From Microbacterium lacus (GTDB lineage: Bacteria; Actinomycetota; Actinomycetes; Actinomycetales; Microbacteriaceae): DNA of 64,000 nt. Every line of letters begins with the position of its first letter. The stretch's first letter is position 1. Location: positions 1-64,000 of the forward strand of contig NZ_NMUM01000044.1 of assembly GCF_002812805.1 (NCBI RefSeq), read 5' to 3'. The position numbers and the translations under genes are program-made. The notes beneath the pieces were generated by a model that worked only from the letters and a program-made list of their open reading frames with translations, was not told where the DNA came from and did not search any database. Shown here piece by piece: positions 41,173 to 52,319 of this stretch.

Positions 41173-42459
41173 TCAGTCCACGAGGTCGTGTCGCACGATG
41201 ACCTGGTCGCGCGCGGGGCCGACACCGATCACCGAGATGCGCGTGCCGCTCATGCCCTCGAGCGCCAGCACGTAATCCTGCGCCGCAACCGGAAGGTCCT
41301 CGAACGTGCGCGCCTTCGAGATGTCTTCCGACCAACCCGGGAAGTACTCGAGGATCGGCGTCGCGTGGTGGAAGTCCGACTGGTTGACCGGAACCTCGTC
41401 GAATCGCTCGCCATCGACGTCGTACGCGACACAAACGGGAACCTGCTCGAGACCGGTGAGGATGTCGAGCTTGGTCAGCACCAGGTCGGTGATGCCGTTG
41501 ATCCGCGTCGCGTATCGCGTGATGGGGGCGTCGTACCAGCCAACGCGGCGCGGGCGACCCGTGGTCGTGCCGAACTCGAAGCCGCGCGAGCGCAGCCAGT
41601 CGCCCTCGTCGCCGAACAGCTCGGTGGTGAAGGGTCCGGAGCCGACGCGGGTCGTGTATGCCTTGACGATTCCGACGATGCGATCGAGTCGGTTGGGGCC
41701 CACGCCGGAGCCCGTGGCGGCGCCGCCGGCGGTGGCGGACGACGACGTGACGAACGGGTACGTGCCGTGGTCGACGTCGAGCATCGTGGCCTGGCCGCCC
41801 TCGAAGACGACGACATCGCCCGCGTCGAGCGCGTCGTTCAACAGCAGTCCGGTGTCGGCGACCATGGGCCGCAGGCGGTCGGCGTACGACAGCATGTCCT
41901 CGACGACCTCGTCGACCGAGATCGCGCGACGGTTGAACACCTTCACCAGGAGGTGGTTCTTCTGATCGAGCGCTCCCTCGACCTTCTGCCGCAGGATGTT
42001 CTCGTCGAAGATGTCCTGCACGCGGATGCCCACGCGATTGATCTTGTCGGCATACGCCGGACCGATTCCGCGTCCCGTGGTGCCGATCTGGCGCTTGCCG
42101 AGGAAGCGCTCGGTGACCTTGTCGAGCGTGCGGTGGTACTGCGTGATGATGTGCGCGTTGGCGCTGACCCGGAGCTTCGACGTGTCGACGCCGCGGGCGG
42201 CGAGCGCGCCGAGCTCGGCGAAGAGCACCTCGAGATCGACGACGACACCGTTGCCGATCACCGGGATGACGCCGGGCGAGAGGATGCCCGAGGGCAGCAG
42301 ATGCAGCGCGTACTTCTCGTCGCCGATGACAACGGTGTGGCCGGCGTTGTTGCCGCCATTGAACTTCACGACCCAGTCGGTGCGCTCGCCCAGCAGGTCC
42401 GTGGCTTTGCCCTTGCCTTCGTCGCCCCACTGCACGCCGACGATCACGATTCCTGGCAT
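41173..42459 (-). CDS. purA: Adenylosuccinate synthetase
   Basis: A 428-residue GTP-dependent enzyme joining IMP and aspartate, first committed step to AMP. The P-loop is '[15 protein letters not shown]', with '[14 protein letters not shown]', the IMP loop '[21 protein letters not shown]', '[28 protein letters not shown]' and '[12 protein letters not shown]' also clear. Full length. It heads a two-gene unit with the lactonase-fold gene and diverges from the Pr6Pr gene. Confidence 0.95.
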   Translation of the reverse strand: MPGIVIVGVQWGDEGKGKATDLLGERTDWVVKFNGGNNAGHTVVIGDEKYALHLLPSGILSPGVIPVIGNGVVVDLEVLFAELGALAARGVDTSKLRVSANAHIITQYHRTLDKVTERFLGKRQIGTTGRGIGPAYADKINRVGIRVQDIFDENILRQKVEGALDQKNHLLVKVFNRRAISVDEVVEDMLSYADRLRPMVADTGLLLNDALDAGDVVVFEGGQATMLDVDHGTYPFVTSSSATAGGAATGSGVGPNRLDRIVGIVKAYTTRVGSGPFTTELFGDEGDWLRSRGFEFGTTTGRPRRVGWYDAPITRYATRINGITDLVLTKLDILTGLEQVPVCVAYDVDGERFDEVPVNQSDFHHATPILEYFPGWSEDISKARTFEDLPVAAQDYVLALEGMSGTRISVIGVGPARDQVIVRHDLVD

Positions 42460-42536
42460 GGTGGGCCCCCGGCTTTCTTGTCAGGACGGGTGAGACACCA
42501 TCCTACCGGCGTCGTCGTTCCGGGACTTCTGGTCGC

Positions 42537-42542
42537 TAGGGT
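42537..42542 (+). promoter_or_regulatory. Leaderless -10 hexamer of the Pr6Pr gene
   Basis: TAGGGT followed by 6 nt and ATG 42549; no ribosome-binding site is present. Confidence 0.5.
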
Positions 42543-42548
42543 GATCGC

Positions 42549-43283
42549 ATGCTTCGATCCCCCGCCTGGGCCCACTTCTGGGCCGTCGTGCGCATTCTCA
42601 CCGCCGTCGCGGGTGTCGCCGCGATCATCGCCCAGCTCGTCCGCACCGTCTCGAACGCCGAGGCGGCGGACCAGCCCGTCGGCACGGTCGTCGTCAACTT
42701 CCTCAGCTTCTTCACCATCCAGTCCAACGTCGCGGCGGCCGTGACCCTGACAATCGGTGCGTTGCTGTTCTGGACGCAGGGACGACGTACGGATGTCGAG
42801 CCGCGCTGGTTCGCCATCCTGCTGGTCTGCGTCACCACCTACATGGTGATCACCGGCATCGTCTACAACCTGTTGCTGCGCGGCATCCAGCTGCCGCAGG
42901 GCGAGACGGTGGCGTGGTCGAACGAGGTCATGCACGTTGTGATTCCGATCGTGCTGCTGCTCGATCTCTTCCTCGCCCACCGGCGACGGGCGCTGCCGTG
43001 GCGTGCGGTCTGGATCATCGTGATCTATCCGATCGTGTGGGTGATCTACACGCTCGTGCGCGGGCCGCTCGTCACGTCGCCCGGCAACGGCGAGCCCTAT
43101 TGGTACCCCTACCCCTTCCTGAACCCGAACAACCCCGCACTGCAGCCGCCCGGATACGCCGGCGTAGCGGTCTACGTCGTCGTGATCGCCGTCGGGATCA
43201 TCGTCGTCGGGGCGCTCGCGGTAGCGGTCGGGCGCTGGCGTGCGTCGCAGGCGCGTGGGTCTGAGGCCGACCACACCGCTCAG

Positions 43284-43286
<3 letters not shown>
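42549..43286 (+). CDS. Pr6Pr family membrane protein
   Basis: A 245-residue protein with six hydrophobic helices. 'FLSFFTIQSNVAAAVTLTIGALLF', 'ITGIVYNLLLRGIQLPQG', 'NEVMHVVIPIVLLLDLFLAHRR' and 'GEPYWYPYPFLNP' are the characteristic blocks of the actinobacterial Pr6Pr/FAR-17a-like group. Function unknown. Its TAG stop (43284-43286) doubles as the first half of the argG -10 hexamer. Confidence 0.82.
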
Positions 43287-44738
<1,452 letters not shown>

Positions 44739-44748
44739 CGTTCAGCCT

Positions 44749-44822
44749 CCGGCTGCCTGACCGGGGCGGCGGATTTAGCCGCCGGCTGCCTGACCGGGGC
44801 GGCGGATTTAGCCGCCGGCTGC
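44749..44822. repeat. 2.2-copy 33-bp tandem repeat at a convergent junction
   Basis: Unit starts at 44749, 44782 and (partial, 8 bp) 44815. Each full unit contains GGCGG-ATTTAG-CCGCC when read into the next copy, a terminator-like stem. The mnhG stop (44808-44810) lies in the second copy. Between convergent argG and the antiporter operon. Confidence 0.85.
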
Positions 44823-45179
44823 GGGGGGCGTCTCGCGAGACTCACGCAGTTCGTCGACGACGAGTGCGCCCTCGTCGAACGTGCCGTTGCGATAGGCGGC
44901 CCGACCCACCATGTGCGCCGACAAGGGCGCCGTGGCGAGCTGGATCAGGAACACCGGCGCGACGAACGCCGCGACGGGCCACGCTCGCAGCGACAGCGCG
45001 ATGGCGATGCAGATCAACAGCAGACCCAGCACCTGCGGCTTGGTGGCGGCGTGCAGGCGCGTCGGCACATCCCGAAACCGCAGCAGACCGATGGATGCGG
45101 TGAGGCACAGCAGAGCACCGATCAGCACCAGCACGAGTGCCGTGGTGTCGGCGATTGCAAACCAGTCGAGGGCGATCAT
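44808..45179 (-). CDS. mnhG: Na+/H+ antiporter subunit G
   Basis: A 123-residue subunit of the Mrp/Mnh multisubunit cation/proton antiporter: three hydrophobic helices with 'LIGALLCLTASIGLLRFRDVPTRLHAATKPQVLGLLLI', the signature of MnhG/PhaG. ATG 45179 overlaps the mnhF stop (ATGA). The last residues are encoded within the 33-bp tandem repeat. Confidence 0.88.
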   Translation of the reverse strand: MIALDWFAIADTTALVLVLIGALLCLTASIGLLRFRDVPTRLHAATKPQVLGLLLICIAIALSLRAWPVAAFVAPVFLIQLATAPLSAHMVGRAAYRNGTFDEGALVVDELRESRETPPAAGG

Positions 45180-45442
45180 CGGGGGTTGTCCCTCCTCGCG
45201 ACGAAGCGGGCGACTGAGATCGATCCGAACACACCGACGGCCGCGATGATGAGCAGCACGGGCAGCGAACGGGTGTGCTGATTGATCACCATGTCGGCCC
45301 CGAGGATGCACATGATCTCGGTCAGCAGCACGTCACTCGCGACGACGCGGTCGAGGATCGACGGCCCGATCACGATGCGAATGAGCGCGAGCAGAGCCGC
45401 GATCGCGAAGACGACCAGGATGACGACAACAAGCACGTTCAT
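45176..45442 (-). CDS. mnhF: Na+/H+ antiporter subunit F
   Basis: An 88-residue three-helix subunit: 'ALIRIVIGPSILDRVVASDVLLTEIMCILGADMV' matches MnhF/MrpF. Start and stop overlap the neighbouring subunit genes by 4 nt. Confidence 0.88.
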   Translation of the reverse strand: MNVLVVVILVVFAIAALLALIRIVIGPSILDRVVASDVLLTEIMCILGADMVINQHTRSLPVLLIIAAVGVFGSISVARFVARRDNPR

Positions 45443-46026
45443 ACGGTCGCCCCGCCCTGTCTCGGCGTGTCAATCACGGCATCCCGGATGACCTGCAGTT
45501 GCTCGCGCGAGCCGACGGCCCGAACGATCCGGGCCTCCCAGCCGAGCACGGCACGGCGTTGGTGTTCGACCTCGGCCTCGTTCCGCACACCGATCACGTG
45601 CAGATAGAGGATTCTGCGGTCGCGATCGGCCTCGATGATGATCGATCCCGGAATCAACGATGCTGTGACGGCGGTGTGGCTCATGATCAGGTCGTCGTCG
45701 GTGCGGAGCGGTACGGCGATGACCGCGACACCCGGTTGACGCCGCAGATCGAGTACCTGCCACGCGACGAGAAGAGAACCGCGCACGAGGGCCGCGAGGA
45801 ACGTCGAGACGAAGACCAGCCCGAACCAGGGATTCAAGCGGCCAGACAGATCGACGGGCGGCAAACGGAAGATCCGCGTGACGACGAGAGCGACGATCAG
45901 GCCGGTGACGAAGGCCAACACCGTGAACTGACCCCAGAGCAACATCCACAGGGCGATCAGCCAACCGAAGAACGGGAGCTGCGCCCAGACGTGACGCGCG
46001 TGCGAGGCACGGGAGTCGGGACTCAT
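45439..46026 (-). CDS. mnhE: Na+/H+ antiporter subunit E
   Basis: A 195-residue subunit. Two or three N-terminal helices precede a soluble part carrying 'MSHTAVTASLIPGSIIIEADRDRRILYLHVIGV', the MnhE/MrpE signature. Overlaps the mnhD stop and the mnhF start, keeping the order D-E-F-G. Confidence 0.88.
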   Translation of the reverse strand: MSPDSRASHARHVWAQLPFFGWLIALWMLLWGQFTVLAFVTGLIVALVVTRIFRLPPVDLSGRLNPWFGLVFVSTFLAALVRGSLLVAWQVLDLRRQPGVAVIAVPLRTDDDLIMSHTAVTASLIPGSIIIEADRDRRILYLHVIGVRNEAEVEHQRRAVLGWEARIVRAVGSREQLQVIRDAVIDTPRQGGATV

Positions 46027-47573
46027 GGCGCCTCCTCATCGATCTGAGTGATCGTGACCGGCTGGGTCAGCAGCTCTCCCGCGCGCATGCAGATCTCGAG
46101 CAGCGGGCCGGCGAAGATCGTCAGGGCGAGAGTGACCGCAACCATCCCTCCGGTCGCAGCCGTCATGATGCGGGGGATGACGCGTCGCTCGGTCTCGACC
46201 GCGGCGCCCGTCGACCGGCCGAGGTACGCGATGCGCGCCTCCGTCTCGGAAGAATCCTCTTCCTCGCGCCAGAACGACAGGTTCCAGGCGCGCATGAGCG
46301 CGTAGAGGGTCAGCAACGAGGTCACGATTCCGCCGACGATGAGCACCATAACGACCGGCGTACCGACCTGAGCACCGGCGTCGAACAGGGCGAACTTCCC
46401 GATGAATCCTGAGAAGGGTGGCAACCCGCCGAGGTTGACCGCGGGGATGAAGTAGAGCACGGCGATCACCGGTGCCGCCCGCATCAGACCCTTGACCCGC
46501 AAGATCGACGTGCTGCCCGCCCGGCGCTCGATCAGCCCCACGGCGAGGAACAGGGTCGTCTGCACGATGATGTGGTGGACGATGTAGTAGATCGTCGCTC
46601 CGTACGCGGCCGCGGTGCCGATCGCCAATCCGAAGATCATGTATCCGACGTGGCTGACGAGCGTGAACGACAGGATGCGTTTGAGCTCCGCCTGCGCGAC
46701 AGCACCCAGCACCCCGACGATCATCGTGGCGAGCGCGATCACCATCAGAAGCAGGTTGATGTCGTTGTTCGGGAAGATCTGCGTCTCGGTGCGGATGATC
46801 GCGTAGACGCCGACCTTCGTCAGCAACCCGGCGAACACCGCGGTGACGGGGGCAGGCGCGGTCGGATACGAGTCAGGTAGCCAGAACGAGAGCGGGAACA
46901 CCGCCGCCTTGATGCTGAACGCGACGAGCAGCAGCATATGGAGCACGAGCTGGACGTCCTGCGGCAACTCGCCCATGCGCGCGGCGATCTGCGCCATGTT
47001 CACGGTGCCGAGAGAGGCATAGATCGCGGCGATCGCCGAAAGGAACAGGATCGACGAGACGAGCGAGACGACGATGTAGACGACACCCGTGCGGATGCGG
47101 GACTCGGTACTGCCGAGGGTGATGAGCACATACGAGGCAACGAGCAGGATCTCGAACCCGACGTACAGGTTGAACAGGTCGCCGGCGATGAAGGCGTTGA
47201 AGATTCCGGCCGCGAGGATCAGGTACGAGGGATAGAAGATCGAGACCGGTGTTTCTTCGTCACCGTCCGCGGCACCCTGGCCGATGGAGAACAGCAGAAC
47301 CGCGATCAGGACGATGCTCGACACGAGCACGAGCAGCGCGGCGAGGGGGTCGACGTAGAGCACGATTCCGAGGGGGATCGGCCATCCGCCCACCGACACC
47401 GCGATGGGCTCACCTTGGTCGACAGCCACCAGCAGAATCGCCGCGATGACGAGAACAGCGGCGAGGGTGACGACCGAGATCGCGACCTGGAAGCGGCGAC
47501 GGCGCCCGAAGATCAGGGTGAGGGCGGCACCGATGAGCGGCAGCGCGACGAGCAAGGGCACGAGCGAGCTCAC
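46023..47573 (-). CDS. mnhD: Na+/H+ antiporter subunit D
   Basis: A 516-residue polytopic proton-translocating subunit homologous to complex I NuoM/NuoN. 'YVGFEILLVASYVLITLG', 'SIKAAVFPLSFWLPDSYPTAPAPVTAVFAGLLTKVGVYAIIRTE' (functional Lys residues in the membrane) and 'AELKRILSFTLVSHVGYMIFGLAI' are diagnostic. Confidence 0.92.
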   Translation of the reverse strand: MSSLVPLLVALPLIGAALTLIFGRRRRFQVAISVVTLAAVLVIAAILLVAVDQGEPIAVSVGGWPIPLGIVLYVDPLAALLVLVSSIVLIAVLLFSIGQGAADGDEETPVSIFYPSYLILAAGIFNAFIAGDLFNLYVGFEILLVASYVLITLGSTESRIRTGVVYIVVSLVSSILFLSAIAAIYASLGTVNMAQIAARMGELPQDVQLVLHMLLLVAFSIKAAVFPLSFWLPDSYPTAPAPVTAVFAGLLTKVGVYAIIRTETQIFPNNDINLLLMVIALATMIVGVLGAVAQAELKRILSFTLVSHVGYMIFGLAIGTAAAYGATIYYIVHHIIVQTTLFLAVGLIERRAGSTSILRVKGLMRAAPVIAVLYFIPAVNLGGLPPFSGFIGKFALFDAGAQVGTPVVMVLIVGGIVTSLLTLYALMRAWNLSFWREEEDSSETEARIAYLGRSTGAAVETERRVIPRIMTAATGGMVAVTLALTIFAGPLLEICMRAGELLTQPVTITQIDEEAP

Positions 47574-48109
47574 GAGTCCTCACCCCCGTTCGGCCGGCGA
47601 CGAGTCGCGGGTTTGTCGGTCGGCGCATCGTCCACGAGACCCGGGAAGTCCCGGCTGTGCAGCACGGTGATGGGCGCGGTCTCGACACCGACGAAGTCGG
47701 TCGGGGCCTCGGCATCCGCTGAGCCCTCGTCATCCATCGCGTCCTCGGACTGGACGCCGCGCTCACGCAGGGCGACGTCTTCCTCGTCGTCCATGACGGT
47801 GTCGGCCTGTCCGAGCTGCCACGACCGATAGATCAGAGCGAGCATGAACGCCGAGATGGCGAATGTGATCACGATCGCCGTGAGCGTGAGGGCTTGCGGC
47901 AGCGGATCGGACATGTCGGATGTCTCGCCCGAACCGTAGAACGGGGCGATGCCGGGCTGGCCCATGACGATCAACAGCAACAGGTTCGCCGCATTGCCGA
48001 GCAGGAGGAATCCGATCAACACGCGCGTGAGACTGCGCTCGAGCATGGCGTAGACGCCGCATGCGAAGAGCGCGCCCATCACGATGATGAGGGTCAGGGA
48101 GGCGTTCAT
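47570..48109 (-). CDS. mnhC: Na+/H+ antiporter subunit C
   Basis: A 179-residue subunit like NuoK: 'GVYAMLERSLTRVLIGFLLLGNAANLLLLIVMGQPG' and 'DPLPQALTLTAIVITFAISAFMLALIYR'. The ~65-residue acidic C-terminal tail after the third helix is longer than in typical MnhC. ATG 48109 overlaps the mnhA stop by one base. Confidence 0.9.
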   Translation of the reverse strand: MNASLTLIIVMGALFACGVYAMLERSLTRVLIGFLLLGNAANLLLLIVMGQPGIAPFYGSGETSDMSDPLPQALTLTAIVITFAISAFMLALIYRSWQLGQADTVMDDEEDVALRERGVQSEDAMDDEGSADAEAPTDFVGVETAPITVLHSRDFPGLVDDAPTDKPATRRRPNGGEDS

Positions 48110-51051
48110 CAGCTGACCACCTCTCCCACGCGAACGGGCTGGCTCTGCCGATCGACCTCGGCGCCGAGGCTGCGCAGCACATCGAGCACGAGGCCCACCA
48201 CGACGAGGTAGACGCCGATGTCGAAGATCGTCGTCGTGACGAATTCGACGTGGCCCAAAACGGGCAGCTCGGCCTCGATGAACGCGCTCGTGAGCGGCGG
48301 AGCACCGAAGAAGAGGGGGACGACGGCGCAGGCGACGGCGATCGCCATGCCCGCCCCGAGCAGGCGGCCCGCATCCGTCGGGGCGGCCGCTCCCAGCTCG
48401 TACCGTCCACCGGCCACGTAGCGCATGACGAGCGCCATGCCCGCGACGAGCCCGCCCGCGAACCCGCCACCCGGCAGGTTGTGGCCGGCGAAGAGCAGGT
48501 AGATCGAGACGACGATGATCGTGTGGAACAGCACGCGCACGATGACCTCGAGGATGATCGAGCGATTTTCGGGGCGCATCCGCTGGCCACCGACAAGCCA
48601 CGTCTGCGGGCTGCCCGCGTTAGCCGCGGACTGCGGGCGCGGGCCGGCGAGCGTCTCGACCAGCGGACGACGCCGGCGGCGAGCGGGCATCGTGGGCACG
48701 CCCGAGGTCAGCCGCTGCAGATTGTCGGCGCGATCGGTGACGAAGACGAGGGATGCGACTCCCGTTGCCGCGAGCACGAGCACCGAGAGCTCGCCCATCG
48801 TGTCCCACCCACGGATGTCCACCAGAGCCACGTTCACGACATTGCGCCCGTGTCCCAGCTCGTAGGCGAGCGGCGGCCACGATTCCGATATCGGTGCCTC
48901 GATGCGCGCGCCGGTCGCGATCGCGGCGACCATGGCCATCGTCACGCCGACACCGATAGCCAGGATGGCTCGCGGAACCCGGGCGACGGAGGCGTTGTGA
49001 TCGCCCATCTGCGCGGGGAGGCGGCGCAGCACCAGGGCGAAGGCGACGAGCGTAACGGTCTCGATGAGGATCTGCGTGAGGGCGAGGTCGGGCGCCCCGC
49101 TCGTGGCGAACAGCAGCACCATGCCGAGCCCCGTCACCGACACGAGCACAACACCGGTGTACCGCTTGCGGGCGAGCACCGCGGCGATACCCGCGGCGAT
49201 CATGAGGGGCGCGGCGACGAGCTGGATGGGCGACTGCCACGCATCGAGCTGCGCGCGCCACGTCGGTGAGGCGAGCATCACGGTCGTCTCGGCGGCGACG
49301 AGCACCACGAAGATCGTGCCGACATAGATCGGGAGCGAACCGCGCTGCGTGAGGGTCGTCGTGGCGACCGAGAGGCGGTCGACCTGACGAACGACCTCGT
49401 AATAGACATCCGACGCCGTGAATCGCACGAGTCTCCGACGGGTATCCCACCGCGTCGCCTGCGCGAGAGCGAAGACCAGCGCACCGCCGACCAGCGTCGC
49501 GAGCGAGAGGAACAGAGCGGGCTCGAGCCCGTGCCAGAGCGCCAGGTGGTAGGCGTACTCGGGGGCCGCGACTCCGGGCGTCGAAGCCGGCGCGGTGTCG
49601 GCGTAACCCTGCAGCGCGACATCCAGCCACGGTGCGGCAAAACCACCGACGATCGACAGACCCGAGAGGACGATGGGAGCCGCGAGGAAGCCGATCGGCG
49701 GGTCGGGCCACTCGGTCACCGGCACGTCCCGCTTACGGAAGAACGCGCCCCACAGGAATCGGATGCCGTAGGCGACCGTGAACACGGATCCGATCAGGAT
49801 GCCGATCAGAGCAACGAGGCCCCAGGCCGAGCCGCCCTGAGCCTCATCGAGAAGGGCCGTGAGCACGCCCTCTTTCGCGACGAAGCCGAGCGTAGGAATC
49901 ACCCCGGCCATCGATCCGATCGCGATGAACGCGAAGGTCGCCATCACGGGAGCCTGACGGCCGAGGCCCGACAACTCCGAGATATCGCGCGTGGAGAGCT
50001 GGCGGTCGATGACACCGACGATCAGGAACAGGCTGGACTTGAACAGCGCGTGCGCGAGCAGCAGCGCAAGGCCGGCGAGCGCCGCGTCGCGCGTTCCGAA
50101 GCCGAGGACAACGGTGAGGAACCCGAGCTGGCTCACGGTACCGAAGGCGAGGATGCGCTTCAGGTCACGTTCGCGCAACGCCTGGATGCCTCCGATCAGC
50201 ATCGTCAGCACGCCCAGCGAGATGACGATCGGCCGCCACGGCGGGGCATCCGCGAACACGGGCGAGAGGCGGGCAAGCAGGTAGATCCCGGCCTTCACCA
50301 TCGCGGCGGCGTGCAGATACGCGCTCACCGGGGTCGGGGCGGCCATCGCGCCCGGCAGCCAGAAGTGGAAGGGGAAGATCGCCGACTTGCTGAGTGCGCC
50401 GACGAGGAGCAGCACGAGCGCGGCATCGACCACCGGCCCGCTCGGCGCGATCTCGAGGATGCCGGACAGGCTCGACGTACCCGTGTCGACGACCAGCAGC
50501 ACGACCCCGATCAACATCACGAGTCCGCCGAGGGTCGTGACCAGGAGGGCTTGGAGGGCGGCGCGGCGACTCCAGGCCCGGCGGTGGTAGTACCCGATCA
50601 GCAGGTACGACAGGATGCTCGTGATCTCCCAGAACATCACCAGCACGACGATGTCGTCCGTCAGCACCAAGCCGTACATCGTTCCGGCAAATGCGAGCAG
50701 CACCGCCGCGAACTGTCCGAGGCCCTCCGGCTTGTCGCGGAAATACCAGCGGCAATAGAGCAGCACGAGCGCGCCCACGCCGGTGACAACGAGGGTCATG
50801 ACCCACGCGAGCGTGTCCATGCGCATCGACAGCGAAATGCCGAGCGCGGGAATCCACTCGAACGACTCGAAGGGCGTCCGATCCGCGATGACGTCGGGCG
50901 TCCTCAGAACCGCCTCGACGAACGCCACCGCCGCCATCGCTGCGGCGATGTAGAACGCCCGCGATCCGAGGGTCCGAACGAGCCACGGCATTGCCAACGA
51001 GATGACGGCGAACGCAGCGAGGATCAGCAGCACGGGCGTCTCCTCGGTCAT
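48109..51051 (-). CDS. mnhA: Na+/H+ antiporter fused subunits A and B
   Basis: A 980-residue giant subunit. Residues about 1-780 are MnhA (NuoL-like: 'LLIGYYHRRAWSRRAALQALLVTTLGGLVMLIG', 'LSKSAIFPFHFWLPGAMAAPTPVSAYLHAAAMVKAGIYLLAR') with its own C-terminal DUF4040-type part. Residues about 830-965 are an MnhB domain ('ILEVIVRVLFHTIIVVSIYLLFAGHNLPGGGFAGGLVAGMAL'). The A-B fusion is common in actinobacterial Mrp operons. The complex exports Na+ and supports pH and salt homeostasis. A TAAGAT hexamer (51089-51094, minus) is a possible -10. Confidence 0.92.
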   Translation of the reverse strand: MTEETPVLLILAAFAVISLAMPWLVRTLGSRAFYIAAAMAAVAFVEAVLRTPDVIADRTPFESFEWIPALGISLSMRMDTLAWVMTLVVTGVGALVLLYCRWYFRDKPEGLGQFAAVLLAFAGTMYGLVLTDDIVVLVMFWEITSILSYLLIGYYHRRAWSRRAALQALLVTTLGGLVMLIGVVLLVVDTGTSSLSGILEIAPSGPVVDAALVLLLVGALSKSAIFPFHFWLPGAMAAPTPVSAYLHAAAMVKAGIYLLARLSPVFADAPPWRPIVISLGVLTMLIGGIQALRERDLKRILAFGTVSQLGFLTVVLGFGTRDAALAGLALLLAHALFKSSLFLIVGVIDRQLSTRDISELSGLGRQAPVMATFAFIAIGSMAGVIPTLGFVAKEGVLTALLDEAQGGSAWGLVALIGILIGSVFTVAYGIRFLWGAFFRKRDVPVTEWPDPPIGFLAAPIVLSGLSIVGGFAAPWLDVALQGYADTAPASTPGVAAPEYAYHLALWHGLEPALFLSLATLVGGALVFALAQATRWDTRRRLVRFTASDVYYEVVRQVDRLSVATTTLTQRGSLPIYVGTIFVVLVAAETTVMLASPTWRAQLDAWQSPIQLVAAPLMIAAGIAAVLARKRYTGVVLVSVTGLGMVLLFATSGAPDLALTQILIETVTLVAFALVLRRLPAQMGDHNASVARVPRAILAIGVGVTMAMVAAIATGARIEAPISESWPPLAYELGHGRNVVNVALVDIRGWDTMGELSVLVLAATGVASLVFVTDRADNLQRLTSGVPTMPARRRRRPLVETLAGPRPQSAANAGSPQTWLVGGQRMRPENRSIILEVIVRVLFHTIIVVSIYLLFAGHNLPGGGFAGGLVAGMALVMRYVAGGRYELGAAAPTDAGRLLGAGMAIAVACAVVPLFFGAPPLTSAFIEAELPVLGHVEFVTTTIFDIGVYLVVVGLVLDVLRSLGAEVDRQSQPVRVGEVVS

Positions 51052-51138
51052 GTCGGCCGGGGTGGCTCAGGGAATGGACAGTGGTCCTATCTTACGGTGC
51101 TACGACGCGCGGACCTCGAACAAGTCCTCGGGAATCCC

Positions 51139-52236
51139 TCAGCCCGGCGGAGGACCCGTCGTGTTGCCCTGCCGGAACGTGCAGGTGAAACTGATCGACG
51201 CGGCATCCAAACCCTCGATCATCCGCGTGACGATCGTGCCCGCGGCACGTCCCTTCTCCGCCGCGGGTTGCACCAGCGTGGTGAGTTCGTACGGGGCGAA
51301 TCCGTCGACGGTGATGCCGTCGAATCCCGTCACGCTGACATCTGCCGGCACCGACAGACCGAGTTCTTCCGCGGCGCGGACGACGCCCGCCGCGAGCAGG
51401 TCGCTCTGCGCGATGACAGCGGTGGGACGATTGTGCGCGTCGGACAGGATGCTTCGGCCGGCCGCGAGCCCTTCGTCGATCAGGCTGCCGCCCGCCGCGT
51501 AGACGCGAGCCGCGGGGAAGACGTCTCGGGCACCGGCGAGTCGTTCGCGCGTGACATCCACGACGGGGACGCGGGAGTCATCCGGAGCGACCCATCCCCG
51601 CCAGCGTCGCGCGTCGAAGGGCAGGGTCAGCAGCACGACGTTCTCGTGACCGAGCGAGCGCAGGTGGCGCGCGGCGTGGCGCTGGGCCTCACGATTGTCC
51701 AACTCGACGCGCGGAATACCGGGGCCGGCATCACCTTCGATGACGACGACGGGGATTCCCCGGCCGCGAACGGCCGCGAGCGAGTCTGCGAGACGTCCGC
51801 TGCATCCGACCAGCACGACGGCGTCGACGGGGGCAGAGCGCAGACTCGGCGCCGACTGTCGGGGGTGCGCGGCGCCCGCGCCCGACCCATCGACGTCCGG
51901 AGAGATTCCGGCATCATCGCGAAGCAGCAGCAACCCGGCTCCGAGCGGCGAGACCCCCTCGGCGAGCCCGTCCATCATGACCGCCTTGATCGGATCACGA
52001 AAGGCTGCGCCGAGGTGTTCTTCGAAGACCACGCCGACGATGCCGCTACTCCCGCGACGGAGCGACGCGGCTCGAGGGTCCGGGCCCGTGTACCCGAGCG
52101 ACGCCGCGGCCTCGAGAACACGGGCGCGGGTCGCATCCGTCACCGAGGCTTTGCCGCTGAAGACCACGGACGCGGTCGACGGCGACACCTGAGCAACACG
52201 CGCGACATCGGCGATCGTGGGCCTTCCGGCAGCCAT
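51139..52236 (-). CDS. LacI-family transcriptional regulator
   Basis: A 365-residue LacI/GalR repressor: HTH 'TIADVARVAQVSPSTASVVFSGKASVTDATRARVLEAAASLGY', then an effector domain with 'PTAVIAQSDLLAAGVVRAAEELGLSVPADVSVTGFDGI'. ATG 52236 has GGAGGAG 4 nt upstream, so longer in-frame starts are rejected. It diverges from the MFS transporter gene and a palindrome in between fits its operator. Confidence 0.88.
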   Translation of the reverse strand: MAAGRPTIADVARVAQVSPSTASVVFSGKASVTDATRARVLEAAASLGYTGPDPRAASLRRGSSGIVGVVFEEHLGAAFRDPIKAVMMDGLAEGVSPLGAGLLLLRDDAGISPDVDGSGAGAAHPRQSAPSLRSAPVDAVVLVGCSGRLADSLAAVRGRGIPVVVIEGDAGPGIPRVELDNREAQRHAARHLRSLGHENVVLLTLPFDARRWRGWVAPDDSRVPVVDVTRERLAGARDVFPAARVYAAGGSLIDEGLAAGRSILSDAHNRPTAVIAQSDLLAAGVVRAAEELGLSVPADVSVTGFDGITVDGFAPYELTTLVQPAAEKGRAAGTIVTRMIEGLDAASISFTCTFRQGNTTGPPPG

Positions 52237-52293
52237 CGCTCCTCCGGGTTCGGGATTGGTCCACCGATGGTACCCCGTACGGGCCGGGCAGCG

Positions 52294-52313
52294 TCGAATC
52301 GATTCGATAGACT
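52294..52313 (+). promoter_or_regulatory. LacI-type operator and -10 of the MFS gene
   Basis: TCGAATCGATTCGA (52294-52307) is a perfect 14-bp palindrome with central CG. TAGACT (52308-52313) follows immediately, then 6 nt and ATG 52320 (leaderless). The divergent LacI protein is the likely ligand. Confidence 0.65.
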
Positions 52314-52319
52314 CTGCCC

